From a virus: a DNA stretch of 58,521 nt. The position numbers and the translations under genes are program-made. Under the pieces are notes generated by a model. That model was given only the letters and a program-made list of their open reading frames with translations, was not told the DNA's origin and made no database searches. Numbering within the stretch: the first letter of the stretch is position 1; each line of letters begins with the position of its first letter. This document shows positions 35,920-46,215 of the stretch, piece by piece. The stretch covers positions 1 through 58,521 of IMG/VR virus record IMGVR_UViG_3300025789_000043, one strand, 5' to 3'.

Positions 35920-37097
35920 AAAAGCCTACTCTCCACGTTATTGCACCATTTCACACTATGATGAATACTGATTTTCATCATTGTGCATTTACACAAAAAG
36001 CATTCCGCATCCCAAAAATGATGCAGCCATTGGGCTATGAAGTGATTGAGTATGCTAATGGTGTATCAGAATCAGAAGCTGCCATTAAGGTCATGATACT
36101 CTCACAAGAGGAGCTTGAGAAATCAACTGGCAAGCATGAGAAGTCAGCATTCCATGGCAACACAGCTGTTATCGGTACGCCACATTGGACTGAGTTCGAC
36201 AAACGTCTTAAGGAACAATTAGCAAAGCATGTTAAACCTAATGATATCATTTGTCACCCATTTGGTAGAGCACATGCTGACATAGTGAAAATGTTTCCAC
36301 AACAGTACCACGTTGAAACAGGGATAGGCTACCCAGACTCAGACTTTGGTGCATTTCGTATCTTTGAATCATATGCATGGATGCATTACCATTTGGGCAA
36401 AAAGCTACATTTCGACCAAAATGGACGTGTATGCTACAACCAAGATCAATTACCAATAGTGGGTGAAGGTGGTAAGGATTACATGTGGATCGTTCCAAAC
36501 TACTTTGACCTTGAGGATTGGCCATATAACCCCAATAAAGGCCAGTATTTGCTCTATTACGGCCGTATCTGCACAGAGAAGGGTCTAGATACCATTAAAG
36601 CTATTGCTGACTACCTTGACGAGGAAATCTGGCTTGTTGGCCAAGGTGATCCATCACCATGGAAACATGAGAAACTTGTCTACAAGGGACCACGCACTGG
36701 TAAAGCACGTGCTGAAGTAGTTGGTAATGCCAAAGCGTTACTCATGCCAACACGCTACATTGAACCATTTGGTGGTGCTGGTGTTGAGGGACAACTCACT
36801 GGTGCCCCATTAATAGCTAGTAGCTATGGTTGCTTCAGTGAGACTATTGAGCATGGTAAAACAGGCTACAGGTGCCACACATTGGGTGATTGGTTAGATG
36901 CAATCAAGAATGTGAATGAGGGCAAAATTGACAGAGAATACACATCACAAAGAGCACAAAGACTGTACTCACTTGATACATGTGCTGAACGCTTTGATGC
37001 AATATTCCAACAAATATGTGACCTTGGCCGACCAGCTAATGACCCATTAGGATCAGGATGGTATCACCGCAAGGGACACATGGTACATTTACCTTAA
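35916..37097 (+). CDS. GT-B glycosyltransferase (GT4 type)
   Basis: A 393-residue protein. The C-terminal domain has LLYYGRICTEKGLDT and EPFGGAGVEGQLTGAPLIAS, the phosphate/nucleotide-sugar binding EPFG...E signature of GT4 enzymes. The N-terminal domain has HVIAPFHTM and a Rossmann-like pattern. It transfers a sugar with retention of configuration to an unknown acceptor. It is coupled to the methyltransferase and converges with the HNH gene (overlap 4 bases). Confidence 0.82.
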   Translation: MKKPTLHVIAPFHTMMNTDFHHCAFTQKAFRIPKMMQPLGYEVIEYANGVSESEAAIKVMILSQEELEKSTGKHEKSAFHGNTAVIGTPHWTEFDKRLKEQLAKHVKPNDIICHPFGRAHADIVKMFPQQYHVETGIGYPDSDFGAFRIFESYAWMHYHLGKKLHFDQNGRVCYNQDQLPIVGEGGKDYMWIVPNYFDLEDWPYNPNKGQYLLYYGRICTEKGLDTIKAIADYLDEEIWLVGQGDPSPWKHEKLVYKGPRTGKARAEVVGNAKALLMPTRYIEPFGGAGVEGQLTGAPLIASSYGCFSETIEHGKTGYRCHTLGDWLDAIKNVNEGKIDREYTSQRAQRLYSLDTCAERFDAIFQQICDLGRPANDPLGSGWYHRKGHMVHLP

Positions 37098-37720
37098 ACT
37101 GCATCACCCTTCTTTAGGTTATCAATTGCCCACAACGGCTGCAAATTGGTGTAGTGGAAGCATGCTGCCTGCTGCACTGGGTCACTCATGTCATATGAGC
37201 TACATGGCTTAATGTGATCAATGTGCCATTCACCATAATTGGACCATGACATGCCACTGGTGAAACGTGCCTCAAGATGTGCACGCAATTGCTCCACTGT
37301 GCAACCAAGGAGTTGCAATGTTTTGTCTGCTTTCAAATAACCAGTCATCACATGCTTTAAACGATTACGAAGATTTGCTAACACTTTATAATTGATATCA
37401 GTGTGGCGTTTATTGCGTACATATTCTCTGCGGAATCTTCTATACTTTGGTGTTCTTGCTCGTTCACGCCAATATGTTCTTAAACGTTCTCTATTTTCTT
37501 CTCTGTATTTTCTTAAGTATTCTGTTTTCTCTTCTCTTTTACCTTTGTCATTGATACATTGCTTTTCTATTTTACTTTTACGATAAGCAGCATCTGTATC
37601 GTATTTTTCTTTCATTTTTTTTCTGCAATACTCATTAATTTTTGCTCTGTATGCAGGATCTTGCATACGTTTTTCTTTCCATGCTTTTAAATATGCTGCT
37701 TTTTCTTCTTTGGTTTTCAT
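37094..37720 (-). CDS. HNH endonuclease with long basic arm
   Basis: A 208-residue, very basic protein. Residues 1-110 are a Lys/Arg/Glu-rich helical arm that should bind DNA. The C-terminal HNH domain has HIDH (166-169), Asn192 and Asn201 in order, the ββα-metal fold. It probably nicks or cuts DNA and may be a free-standing homing endonuclease inserted next to the capsid gene. It overlaps the upstream convergent glycosyltransferase gene by four bases and lies past the capsid terminator. Confidence 0.82.
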   Translation of the reverse strand: MKTKEEKAAYLKAWKEKRMQDPAYRAKINEYCRKKMKEKYDTDAAYRKSKIEKQCINDKGKREEKTEYLRKYREENRERLRTYWRERARTPKYRRFRREYVRNKRHTDINYKVLANLRNRLKHVMTGYLKADKTLQLLGCTVEQLRAHLEARFTSGMSWSNYGEWHIDHIKPCSSYDMSDPVQQAACFHYTNLQPLWAIDNLKKGDAV

Positions 37721-37759
37721 TTAGTGATACAAAACTTCTTTTTATATATATGCAAGCAT

Positions 37760-37790
37760 AAAAAAGGAGCACTCCGAAGAGTGCCCCTTT
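37760..37790 (-). terminator. Rho-independent terminator of the capsid gene
   Basis: On the minus strand, a 9-bp stem with a stable TTCG tetraloop (CTC-TTCG-GAG core, one G-T pair) is followed by a run of T. It lies 32 bases past the capsid stop. Confidence 0.88.
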
Positions 37791-37822
37791 GTGTTATAGC
37801 TTATTACAAGCTAATGGTTGTA

Positions 37823-39076
37823 TTAAGCACCTGAAACGCCTGTGCAAGCGATAACATTATCGTTCTCGAAGCAGCGTTTATAAAGGATTGGTAATACGAA
37901 CCAAGGATAGATTGGGCGATAAGCACGACCGATCTGGAATGCAAGAACTCCATAATTTCTGAAAAAATTCTGCACCATATCTGGGTATGCACCAAATATG
38001 ACTTCACCACCGAACATTTGCTGTGCCCATTTAACACGGCCTTCACCAACCCACTTTGCTGGTACTTGACGCTCGAATGAGTTACGAGCAAACAAGAAAC
38101 CAACTTCATGAGAAGCTACTAACCAGCCTGGGTTTACAACTTCGATAGTACCAGTTGTACCAGATACAGCTGCATATGGTTCAACAGCGACATAAGCACT
38201 GCCTGACCAGTTGTAGCGTAGTGGACGTTGGTCTTCACCGAAATCAATACCACGGTATAGAGCTTTGAATAAGTAACCATTGTTACCTTTCTTAGCTTCA
38301 GCTTCACCACTGATAGCGGATACAGCTAATGGTCCGATTGGGAATGAAGCGTAGGAACCAGGTTGACCTGAACCTAAGTCATTACGTAGGTACTCTAAGA
38401 TATCAGCTGAACCAATGAAGCGAACGTGAGCATTTTCACCTTCACCGAATTTCCATGCTAATAGATCCTGTGTGAGGTAACGAGCATAGCGGTGGAGGAG
38501 TTCAAATGTTAAACGGCTATCCGAATAAGTATTTGGTAATGCTGTGTCGATCTGTTGCTGACCACCAGAGATGGTGCTATAGAACGATGCACTTGATTGA
38601 ACAACTGCTTTAACACCAGAGCGTGAGAAGATTTCACCACGTGTGTCAGCATTGATCAATTCTGTGGAGTATTGCTGTACAGCTTGTAACTGTGAAGCTA
38701 AGGACTCTTTGAATGCATTGTATGCAACGTTAAGAGCGATAACATCAGAGAAATCTTGGTAAATCTTAGCTTGATATTGGTAGCTAGATGTACCTGATTT
38801 GCTGTTACCAGCATTGGAACCGATACTTGTAACATTGCCCATAACATTGAAGCTTGGGAACGTCATGGAAGTACCAGGGACGGTACGACCTTGCACTACT
38901 GAGACGTGCACAGGTGATACTTGAGCCTCAAAGGTCTTCTGTGGAAGCACTGAGAGGTAAGGAACATTGGCAGCTAAAGCAGCGCCAATAGGAGCGATAA
39001 TGCGAGTTGGATCTGCAGCAAAAATCTGTGTTGCTGTTGGTAGATCCACAAACGCAGGAGTAGGAGTAATAGCCAT
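37823..39076 (-). CDS. Major capsid protein (HK97-like fold)
   Basis: A 417-residue protein. It has no enzyme motifs; it has an Ala-rich start, a VSPVHVSVVQGRTVPGTSM segment, a long spine-type helix (SDVIALNVAYNAFKESLASQ) and beta-rich P-domain-like stretches, ending in a hydrophobic C-terminus. Length, composition and a strong private promoter, structured leader and terminator all fit an abundantly expressed head protein. It is the only structural gene on the minus strand and lies 24 kb from the scaffold-like gene. Confidence 0.8.
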   Translation of the reverse strand: MAITPTPAFVDLPTATQIFAADPTRIIAPIGAALAANVPYLSVLPQKTFEAQVSPVHVSVVQGRTVPGTSMTFPSFNVMGNVTSIGSNAGNSKSGTSSYQYQAKIYQDFSDVIALNVAYNAFKESLASQLQAVQQYSTELINADTRGEIFSRSGVKAVVQSSASFYSTISGGQQQIDTALPNTYSDSRLTFELLHRYARYLTQDLLAWKFGEGENAHVRFIGSADILEYLRNDLGSGQPGSYASFPIGPLAVSAISGEAEAKKGNNGYLFKALYRGIDFGEDQRPLRYNWSGSAYVAVEPYAAVSGTTGTIEVVNPGWLVASHEVGFLFARNSFERQVPAKWVGEGRVKWAQQMFGGEVIFGAYPDMVQNFFRNYGVLAFQIGRAYRPIYPWFVLPILYKRCFENDNVIACTGVSGA

Positions 39077-39226
39077 GATTGTGAATATTTACTAACTTTG
39101 TTCTGTTTTGCTATGGATACAGCCATAACTACTGTTTGCTGGTGGGTATTTCCAAGCATGCTAGACCCGTTTCGCTCCAGCAGGTATGCTCTTTCGAGCG
39201 AGCCGACCTTACGGTTAGACCTCTGT
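39077..39226 (-). promoter_or_regulatory. Structured 5' leader of the capsid gene
   Basis: From the inferred +1 near 39226 to the start at 39076 there are about 150 untranslated bases. Plus-strand coordinates: a 6-7 bp stem pairs 39171-39177 with 39196-39202 and encloses AGCA-GGTA-TGCT (39179-39190). It may stabilise the mRNA or control translation. A long, structured leader contrasts with the leaderless promoters elsewhere. Confidence 0.5.
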
Positions 39227-39233
39227 GTTAACA

Positions 39234-39262
39234 CATTAACATATTACGTTTTTACTTGTCAA
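39234..39262 (-). promoter_or_regulatory. Promoter of the capsid gene
   Basis: On the minus strand a perfect TTGACA (39257-39262) and TTAATG (39234-39239) are separated by 17 bp. Confidence 0.6.
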
Positions 39263-39298
39263 TTAGTAGTTAATCTAATGATAATGATTACATGACAC

Positions 39299-39640
39299 GT
39301 GAATAAAACTGGTTATTACACAGATCCGACAAGAAAATGCAGATTTTCAGTGGATTACGTGACCCCTGGGGCACAAGGACTGGCATGGGCCATCTTGCTA
39401 AAAGCTATTGAAGATGGGTGCAGTGAGGACTGGCTACGTGACATCATCAGGTACTATGGTATCAACTTTGATGAGGATCTTTTGAGTCGTTTACCTGCAA
39501 ATAAGGTAAAACTAAACAATCAAACTAATCAAATGATGGGATTTCGTTTCACACATGTGCAAACCCCTCGTAAACCACTATTAAGCATGGAAGATGGCCT
39601 GCACATTAAAGGACTCACAAAGGTTGCCACAGAGGAGTGA
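39299..39640 (+). CDS. Hypothetical phage protein (GTG start)
   Basis: A 113-residue protein starting MNKTGYYTDPTRKCRFSVDY. No family is recognised. A helical central part (LLKAIEDGCSEDWLRDIIRYYGINF) is followed by a basic tail. The GTG is the only start that includes this region; an ATG shortly before it is in another frame. It diverges from the capsid gene and precedes the largest fibre by 18 bases. Confidence 0.5.
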   Translation: MNKTGYYTDPTRKCRFSVDYVTPGAQGLAWAILLKAIEDGCSEDWLRDIIRYYGINFDEDLLSRLPANKVKLNNQTNQMMGFRFTHVQTPRKPLLSMEDGLHIKGLTKVATEE

Positions 39641-39658
39641 TTTTGTTACTGTTGAAAT

Positions 39659-42600
39659 ATGTCTTGCGACCCATGTTCACAACCTGCTTGGTGCACCCCA
39701 CCAAATTTTGACATACTGTTTCCTGACCTAATCGGTCCAACAGGTGCCACAGGTATACAAGGACCAAGTGGTCCCACAGGTGCTACTGGACCGCAGGGCA
39801 CAACGGGTCCCACTGGTATACAGGGACCAAGTGGCCCAACGGGAGCTACAGGTCCAATAGGCATTACTGGTCCAACTGGGCCAACAGGTTCCACAGGACC
39901 AACTGGTTTAACGGGTGGTACAGGACCAACAGGTTTACAAGGTAGTACAGGTTCTACTGGGCCAATTGGCAGCACTGGACCAACTGGAATACAGGGTCCA
40001 AGCGGACCGACTGGACCAATTGGATCAACAGGACCAACTGGTACACAGGGCACAACTGGACCACAGGGAACCACAGGTCCTACAGGCATACAAGGTCCAA
40101 GTGGTCCAACGGGACCAACTGGCCCTATTGGTATTAGTGGTGCAACAGGTCCTCAAGGTTTAACAGGACCAAGTGGACCAACTGGTCCAACTGGTCCATT
40201 AGGTTTAACTGGAGCGACTGGACCAACAGGCATACAGGGACCACAAGGCAGTACGGGTCCAACAGGTCTTCAAGGTAGTACAGGACCAACAGGATTGCAG
40301 GGTAGCACTGGAGCTACTGGTATTCAAGGTATTACAGGACCTACAGGTTTACAAGGACCAACGGGTCCGCAGGGTGCAACAGGCACAACGGGTGCAACAG
40401 GTATCCAAGGACCACAAGGTGGTACTGGATCAACTGGACCGCAAGGTATACAGGGTTCGACAGGACCCACAGGTATTCAAGGGCCACAAGGTGGCACAGG
40501 TGCAACAGGACTCACTGGTACAACAGGACCAACGGGATCAACTGGTCCACAGGGTTCAACTGGTCCAACAGGTTTACAAGGTATAACGGGACCAACTGGT
40601 CCGCAAGGAACAACAGGAGCTACGGGTCCACAAGGTACGACTGGTCCAACGGGATTACAGGGTACAACTGGTCCGACTGGTGCGACAGGCCCAATTGGTT
40701 CAACGGGACCAACAGGTATTCAAGGTATTCAAGGTCCGACAGGACCAAGTGGTGTTACTGGTGCAACGGGACCACAAGGTTTAGTTGGTAGCACAGGTCC
40801 AACAGGTATACAGGGTCCACAGGGTAGTACTGGTGCAACGGGTGTACAGGGAACGACAGGACCAACGGGACCACAGGGAACAACGGGACCAACAGGTCCA
40901 CAGGGTGATCGCTATTCGACAACGAGTACAACATCCTTGGCGATACCAGCACTGAATGCAACAGCCACAATAACAGTGGACACAGGATTGGCATACACAG
41001 CTGGACAGGAAGTCGTTGTATACAATTCAGCAGGTAACAATTTTAGCATGGTACTCACGAGCTACAATAGTGGCACGGGTAGCATGACTGGTACGGTTAA
41101 TTACGTAGTTGGTAGTGGAACTTACAATACATGGACAGTGAACTTGTCGGGCGCAGTGGGCACCCCAGGGGCCACTGGCGTCACAGGTCCCACTGGTCCT
41201 AGTGGTGTCAATGGTGCCACTGGTCCATCAGGTCCCACTGGTCCCACTGGACCCACTGGTCCACAGGGTATCACTGGACCCGTTGGTGGCACTGGTGCCA
41301 CAGGTTCCACTGGACCAGCTGGAACAAATGGTGCAACAGGTGCTACTGGTATACAGGGACCAAGTGGTCCAATTGGACCAACAGGACCAATTGGTATAAC
41401 GGGTGCCACTGGTATACAGGGTCCATCAGGTCCAACAGGTGCCACAGGACCACAGGGTGCTACAGGTGCTGGTGTAACAGGTGCCACTGGACCAGCTGGT
41501 GCTGGTGGTGCACTTGGTTATTATGGTTCATTTTACGATACAACTAATCAAACAGCATCAAGTACAACAACGGCATATGTTGTTAACATTGGTGGTTTAT
41601 TTGAGAACAATGGTGTATCGATAACATCAAGCAACAGGATTACTTTTGCGAATGCTGGCACATATAATCTACAGTATTCAATACAGTTTACTAATAGTGA
41701 TTCAAACTCAGATAATGTTGATGTTTGGTTGCGCAAAAATGGTACTGACATAACAGATAGCAATAGCATTTACAATGTATCGGGAACATCACATGGTGGT
41801 TCAGGTGCATTAATTGCTGCTGTTAATTATGTATTAACAGTGGCTGCTGGTGATTACTTTCAGTTGATGTGGGCCGTATCGAATACCGCAATTGGTATTA
41901 CGACATTTGCAGCACAGACAGGACCAACAGTGCCAGTTACACCAGGTGTCATTGTCACTGCACAGCAAGTTATGTACACACAGATTGGGCCATCTGGTGC
42001 CACTGGTAGCACTGGACCACAAGGCAGCACTGGTGCAACTGGTCCACAAGGTATCACTGGAGCAACTGGTGCTACTGGTATTCAGGGACCAGCTGGTGCA
42101 ACTGGTGCAACAGGTGTTGCTGGTGTTAATGGAGCAACGGGACCAACGGGCATACAGGGACCACAAGGTGCCACTGGTGTACAAGGTTTAACAGGTGTGA
42201 CGGGACCAACTGGTGTACAAGGTCCTCAAGGATCAACTGGACCAACTGGTATAGCTGGTATTCAAGGTGCAACTGGTCCAACAGGTGTCACTGGTCCAAC
42301 AGGTGCCACAGGTATCGGCATTACTGGTGCTACTGGTGTACAAGGTATACAGGGAAGCACTGGTGCTACAGGCATTCAGGGACCAGCTGGCGCAACTGGA
42401 GCAACTGGTGCACAAGGTACACAAGGATCAACGGGACCAACTGGTATTCAGGGACCACAAGGTGCTACTGGCGCAACTGGCGTACAAGGTATCACTGGAC
42501 CAACGGGTGTTGCTGGTACCAATGGATCAACAGGTGCAACAGGTAGCACTGGACCACAAGGTACACAAGGTGTCACTGGTGTAACTGGTGCCACAGGTAT

Positions 42601-43051
42601 ACAAGGTAATTTAGGTGCCACAGGACCAACTGGTGTACAAGGACCAAGTGGACCAACAGGACCAATTGGTATCACAGGTGCAACTGGTGCAGTTAATGTA
42701 TCATATCATACACAAACTGATGCTGGTGGTACTGGTACAATATCAGTTACCCCATCAAGTTATTTCCATGTTGAACGTGTTACACTTAGTGCAAGTTCTG
42801 GTAGCACACGCAATGTTGTATTAATTGCATCAGGATTAATTGCTGGTGCGCAAACATGGTTACGTTTTAGTAATCCATCTGCTGCTTATTCGACAACATA
42901 CAACGTTTATGACACAAGTACATCAGGTACATTGTTATTTACATTTAGTGTGGATGCATACACTTATGCTGCACAATTACAGATAGTTTATAGTGGAAGT
43001 GCATTCCAAATTATGACAACTGATATACCAGCTAGCGGTAATAATGCTTAA
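39659..43051 (+). CDS. Giant collagen-like fibre with C1q-like domain
   Basis: An 1130-residue protein. Cys-rich anchor ([15 protein letters not shown]), Gly-X-Y repeats about 25-415, a beta module YSTTSTTS...GSGTYNTW (417-500), collagen 500-615, a C1q/TNF-like jelly-roll domain (about 619-775; [37 protein letters not shown]), collagen about 775-1015 and a beta-rich end domain. C1q-like heads trimerise and bind sugars or protein. It should be the longest fibre and a receptor binder. Collagen triplets are dominated by GPT, GAT and GPQ. Confidence 0.85.
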   Translation: MSCDPCSQPAWCTPPNFDILFPDLIGPTGATGIQGPSGPTGATGPQGTTGPTGIQGPSGPTGATGPIGITGPTGPTGSTGPTGLTGGTGPTGLQGSTGSTGPIGSTGPTGIQGPSGPTGPIGSTGPTGTQGTTGPQGTTGPTGIQGPSGPTGPTGPIGISGATGPQGLTGPSGPTGPTGPLGLTGATGPTGIQGPQGSTGPTGLQGSTGPTGLQGSTGATGIQGITGPTGLQGPTGPQGATGTTGATGIQGPQGGTGSTGPQGIQGSTGPTGIQGPQGGTGATGLTGTTGPTGSTGPQGSTGPTGLQGITGPTGPQGTTGATGPQGTTGPTGLQGTTGPTGATGPIGSTGPTGIQGIQGPTGPSGVTGATGPQGLVGSTGPTGIQGPQGSTGATGVQGTTGPTGPQGTTGPTGPQGDRYSTTSTTSLAIPALNATATITVDTGLAYTAGQEVVVYNSAGNNFSMVLTSYNSGTGSMTGTVNYVVGSGTYNTWTVNLSGAVGTPGATGVTGPTGPSGVNGATGPSGPTGPTGPTGPQGITGPVGGTGATGSTGPAGTNGATGATGIQGPSGPIGPTGPIGITGATGIQGPSGPTGATGPQGATGAGVTGATGPAGAGGALGYYGSFYDTTNQTASSTTTAYVVNIGGLFENNGVSITSSNRITFANAGTYNLQYSIQFTNSDSNSDNVDVWLRKNGTDITDSNSIYNVSGTSHGGSGALIAAVNYVLTVAAGDYFQLMWAVSNTAIGITTFAAQTGPTVPVTPGVIVTAQQVMYTQIGPSGATGSTGPQGSTGATGPQGITGATGATGIQGPAGATGATGVAGVNGATGPTGIQGPQGATGVQGLTGVTGPTGVQGPQGSTGPTGIAGIQGATGPTGVTGPTGATGIGITGATGVQGIQGSTGATGIQGPAGATGATGAQGTQGSTGPTGIQGPQGATGATGVQGITGPTGVAGTNGSTGATGSTGPQGTQGVTGVTGATGIQGNLGATGPTGVQGPSGPTGPIGITGATGAVNVSYHTQTDAGGTGTISVTPSSYFHVERVTLSASSGSTRNVVLIASGLIAGAQTWLRFSNPSAAYSTTYNVYDTSTSGTLLFTFSVDAYTYAAQLQIVYSGSAFQIMTTDIPASGNNA

Positions 43052-43052
43052 T

Positions 43053-45197
43053 ATGAAATACGTTAAACTAATATTCTTACTATTGTTGCCAACGATGCTT
43101 TTTGCGCAAACCAATGTGCAAAAAACACAAGGTACCAATGTAATATCAAATGGGCCAATTGTTATTGGATCAGGTACAACATTGTCAACAAGTGGTACTG
43201 GTGGCATTGTGACAAATAATGCTGTGATAACAGGTGGTAGTATTGCTACAAGTGCTTTAACAGCAAATAGCATTACAATAACTGCTGGTACTGGATTATC
43301 TGGTGGTGGTACAGTTACACTTGGTGGATCAACAACATTAACCAATGCTGGCGTAATAAATTTAGCAGGAACAACAGGTATTACTGCAAACGCTTCAACT
43401 GGTTCAGTTAGTTTAAGTCTTGGAGCTATTACTCCAACTAGCGTTTCTACTGGCGCATTAACTGCAACTGGAACTACTACATTGGCTACAAGTTTATCTG
43501 GCGTTCTTAAAGGAACATCTGGCGTTGTCAGTACTGCAACTGCAAATTCAGATTACTTGCCAGCAACCACTGGAAATAGTTCACAATTACTTGGTTCAAC
43601 AGGTAGTGGTGGATTATCTAATGTTAGTGTTGGTTCTGGATTAACTTATTCTGGTGGTGTGCTAAGTGCATCTGGCGGTGGTACTGTAACAACAGTAACA
43701 ACAAACAATCAAAGTGGTATCATCACAAGCGTAAGCAATCCAACCACTACACCTAATATTAGCTTATCGCTTGGCAATATTACTCCAAATAGCATAGTAA
43801 CAAATAATATAAGTGGTAATGCCGTAACTGGTAATTCATATAATGGGATTGTTACTGCATTACCTGCTATTTATTTTGGTCTTTCAAGTGCAATAACAAG
43901 TGGATTTACTGGCGGTTCACAATATATTGCTTCTGATTCTTTAGGTAATTTTTATGTATGCGGAAGATCTTATAGTCCATATGTTGTAAAAATTACTCCT
44001 CAAGGCGTGGCAACGACATTTGCAAGTACGGTTACAAGCGGTAGTGCTTACGGTATTGCTTGTGATAGTAGCAATAATGTATATGTCGGTATTGGTAGTA
44101 CAATTACTAAAATTTCTTCTAGTGGTACAGTAACAAATTCTTGGGCAACTGGATTATATAGTGGTGGTGCATATTTAATTGCAGATGCATCTAACAATTT
44201 ATATTCAATAAATATAACTTTTGGTTCAGTTTGTAAAATTACTTCATCAGCAGTAGTTAGTAATTTTTGGGCAACTGGATCAAGTATTAATCCTTCTGTT
44301 CAAGCAGTTTTTGATAGCAGCGGTAATATGTATGTAACCAGTTCTGGCAATATATTAAAAATACCATCTACTGGTGGATCTGCCAGCACTTGGGCTACTT
44401 TATCTTCTGGTAGTGGTTCCAATATAACTATAGATTCATCAAATAATATTTATGCAGTAGTTCAAGGCTCTCCTAATAGTTATCAAGTTAAAATATCTCC
44501 ATCTGGTTCAGTAAATAGTACTTGGGCGCAGTTAAAAAATCCTAGCTTTAATGCAAATAGAATAGCTACTTCTTCTAATGGAACTTCGTATATAGCTAAC
44601 ATAACAGGCGATACTAGTTTATTTTCAATATCTCAAGTTAGTCCTACTGGTTCTGTTGTAAATAACTATTTTAATATAGCAGGAGATGCTTATTCAGGAA
44701 CATACATATATGATATTTGGGTTAATAATTTAGGACAAGTATTGATGATTAATAATAGTAATAATAATATTCAAGTAGTATTATTATCAAATACTATTAA
44801 TGATGGTCAACCTAATGCAATTCCTGTTTCTGCTGGTGGCACAAGTGCAGCAACTGTTGCAGCTGCTAATCAAAATCTTACACCTCCTACAAATAAAGTT
44901 ACTATATCATCTGGTGCAGCAACGATAGATTGGACTTTAAGTAATTCTTTTTTAATAAATCCCTTAAATGCAAACACCACTATGAGTTTTACTGGTTCAA
45001 TAGATGCACAAGTTATTACAGTTATTATACAACAATCTGCGAGTTATACAGTAACTTGGCCTTCAAATGTTAAATGGGCAGGTGGTACTGCTCCAACACA
45101 AACTACAGGTTCTGGTAAAGCCGATGTTTATAGATTTGTTTATAGTAATTCTTATAATGAGTATTTTGGTTCAGTAGTGCAAAATTATACGCCGTAA
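43053..45197 (+). CDS. Secreted-type beta-propeller protein with Sec signal peptide
   Basis: A 714-residue protein. MKYVKLIFLLLLPTMLFAQ is a textbook signal peptide with an Ala-Gln cleavage site. Residues about 20-270 are Gly/Ser/Thr-rich repeats like phage fibre shafts. About 275-580 holds YIASDSLGNFYV, YGIACDSSNNVYVG, LIADASNNLYSI and similar units (some five to seven), an NHL/SMP-type beta-propeller. A beta-rich C-terminus follows. It could be exported to the host envelope or be a fibre protein. The propeller part is visibly more AT-rich. I chose the second ATG, right after the upstream stop. Confidence 0.68.
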   Translation: MKYVKLIFLLLLPTMLFAQTNVQKTQGTNVISNGPIVIGSGTTLSTSGTGGIVTNNAVITGGSIATSALTANSITITAGTGLSGGGTVTLGGSTTLTNAGVINLAGTTGITANASTGSVSLSLGAITPTSVSTGALTATGTTTLATSLSGVLKGTSGVVSTATANSDYLPATTGNSSQLLGSTGSGGLSNVSVGSGLTYSGGVLSASGGGTVTTVTTNNQSGIITSVSNPTTTPNISLSLGNITPNSIVTNNISGNAVTGNSYNGIVTALPAIYFGLSSAITSGFTGGSQYIASDSLGNFYVCGRSYSPYVVKITPQGVATTFASTVTSGSAYGIACDSSNNVYVGIGSTITKISSSGTVTNSWATGLYSGGAYLIADASNNLYSINITFGSVCKITSSAVVSNFWATGSSINPSVQAVFDSSGNMYVTSSGNILKIPSTGGSASTWATLSSGSGSNITIDSSNNIYAVVQGSPNSYQVKISPSGSVNSTWAQLKNPSFNANRIATSSNGTSYIANITGDTSLFSISQVSPTGSVVNNYFNIAGDAYSGTYIYDIWVNNLGQVLMINNSNNNIQVVLLSNTINDGQPNAIPVSAGGTSAATVAAANQNLTPPTNKVTISSGAATIDWTLSNSFLINPLNANTTMSFTGSIDAQVITVIIQQSASYTVTWPSNVKWAGGTAPTQTTGSGKADVYRFVYSNSYNEYFGSVVQNYTP

Positions 45198-45267
45198 TGC
45201 AAAATTATGCATTTTAGAGGAATATTTTAATTTATGATCAAAAACTGGAAACAATACGCAAAACATT

Positions 45268-45504
45268 ATGAACCCATCATTTCTAACTGACAGCACAGGT
45301 AAACCAAGTCACACAAGGTTACTTGTATCAATATGTGTCCCAATATTGGTATTAGTACCATTGATCGTATGGGCTATTATTTGTCTCAATAAACTAACCT
45401 TCATTGGCATTGATGCCACAGTACCACTGTATATTGGTACAGCTAATGGTATCATACTTGGTTATGCTGGTTTCAAGGCCACACAGGAATCATCTAAGGA
45501 GTAA
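45268..45504 (+). CDS. Holin-like membrane protein
   Basis: A 78-residue protein starting MNPSFLTDSTGKPSHTRLLV. Two hydrophobic spans (about 20-42 and 52-70), an N-terminal charged region and a charged end fit a small two-span holin. The 'LTDSTGKPSHTRL' start is a recurring phage pattern. It heads a cluster of four small membrane proteins, typical of a lysis cassette, although the endolysin is elsewhere. Its role as holin is inferred. Confidence 0.65.
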   Translation: MNPSFLTDSTGKPSHTRLLVSICVPILVLVPLIVWAIICLNKLTFIGIDATVPLYIGTANGIILGYAGFKATQESSKE

Positions 45505-45566
45505 CAACTTATCTAATAATAGGCACTACTCTTGCGCTGATTAACGAATCTTATTATTCTATCATT

Positions 45567-45707
45567 ATGATTATCGCAATTATACTCACAGTTGTCACAG
45601 TTTTCATTATTGGTGTGCTTGTTGCACTCAAGAATGGCAAGAAAATCACTGACACAGCAACAGCTGTTAAAACAGCTGCTAATGACATCACTAATACAGT
45701 AAAGTAA
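45567..45707 (+). CDS. 46-residue single-span membrane protein
   Basis: It starts MIIAIILTVVTVFIIGVLVA, one membrane span, then a Lys-rich and amphipathic tail (KNGKKITDTATAVKTAANDI). It ends five bases before the next gene, so it belongs to the lysis-type cluster. It might be a small holin partner; no family is assigned. Confidence 0.6.
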   Translation: MIIAIILTVVTVFIIGVLVALKNGKKITDTATAVKTAANDITNTVK

Positions 45708-45711
45708 GCCT

Positions 45712-46215
45712 ATGGATATCACTGGTATACTTGCATCAGCTTTGACAGGTGGTACTGGTGGTATCATTGGTGTGGTTGGCAATGTTGCCAGCACCTTTAT
45801 GGCATTAAAGCAGCAGCAACAGGAGCATGATTTTCAGTTGAAGATGATGCCCCTGCAAACAGCAGCCAAGCAAGCTGAAGCAGCTGCTGCTATTGAACAA
45901 ACAAAGGCTGAAGTAGCAAAAGTGGTTGAGCAAGGTGCTGCGGATGCCTTTACTGCCTCACAGAAGGCTGATGAAGCTACTGGTAAAGAGGATTCATGGG
46001 TACTTGATGTTAAGGCATTAGTGCGACCAACCTGCTTGTTCCTGCTTGGTTGTGGCACTATTGCTTTCTATTTATCTGACAGTGCAACAACTGACATGCG
46101 TCAGTACATTGTGCAGAATATCGTTTGTGATTTTTCCATGGCGATCTCGTGGTACTTCGGTGCACGTGCGTCAGCTAACATTATGAATGGCTTCAAATCA
46201 AAAGCAGGAACATGA
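45712..46215 (+). CDS. Holin-like protein with coiled coil and membrane spans
   Basis: A 167-residue protein. N-terminal Gly-rich hydrophobic segment (GILASALTGGTGGIIGVVGN), a Gln/Ala/Glu coiled coil (about 32-90), then a C-terminal part with VRPTCLFLLGCGTIAFYL and WYFGARASANIM. The last motif is typical of the three-transmembrane holin family seen in gene transfer agents and phages. It overlaps the next gene by four bases. Confidence 0.7.
   Translation: MDITGILASALTGGTGGIIGVVGNVASTFMALKQQQQEHDFQLKMMPLQTAAKQAEAAAAIEQTKAEVAKVVEQGAADAFTASQKADEATGKEDSWVLDVKALVRPTCLFLLGCGTIAFYLSDSATTDMRQYIVQNIVCDFSMAISWYFGARASANIMNGFKSKAGT

Noticed and set aside
45235-45291. 18-codon frame before the holin-like gene
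   Set aside because: It is very short, overlaps the holin start in another frame and has no distinct signal.
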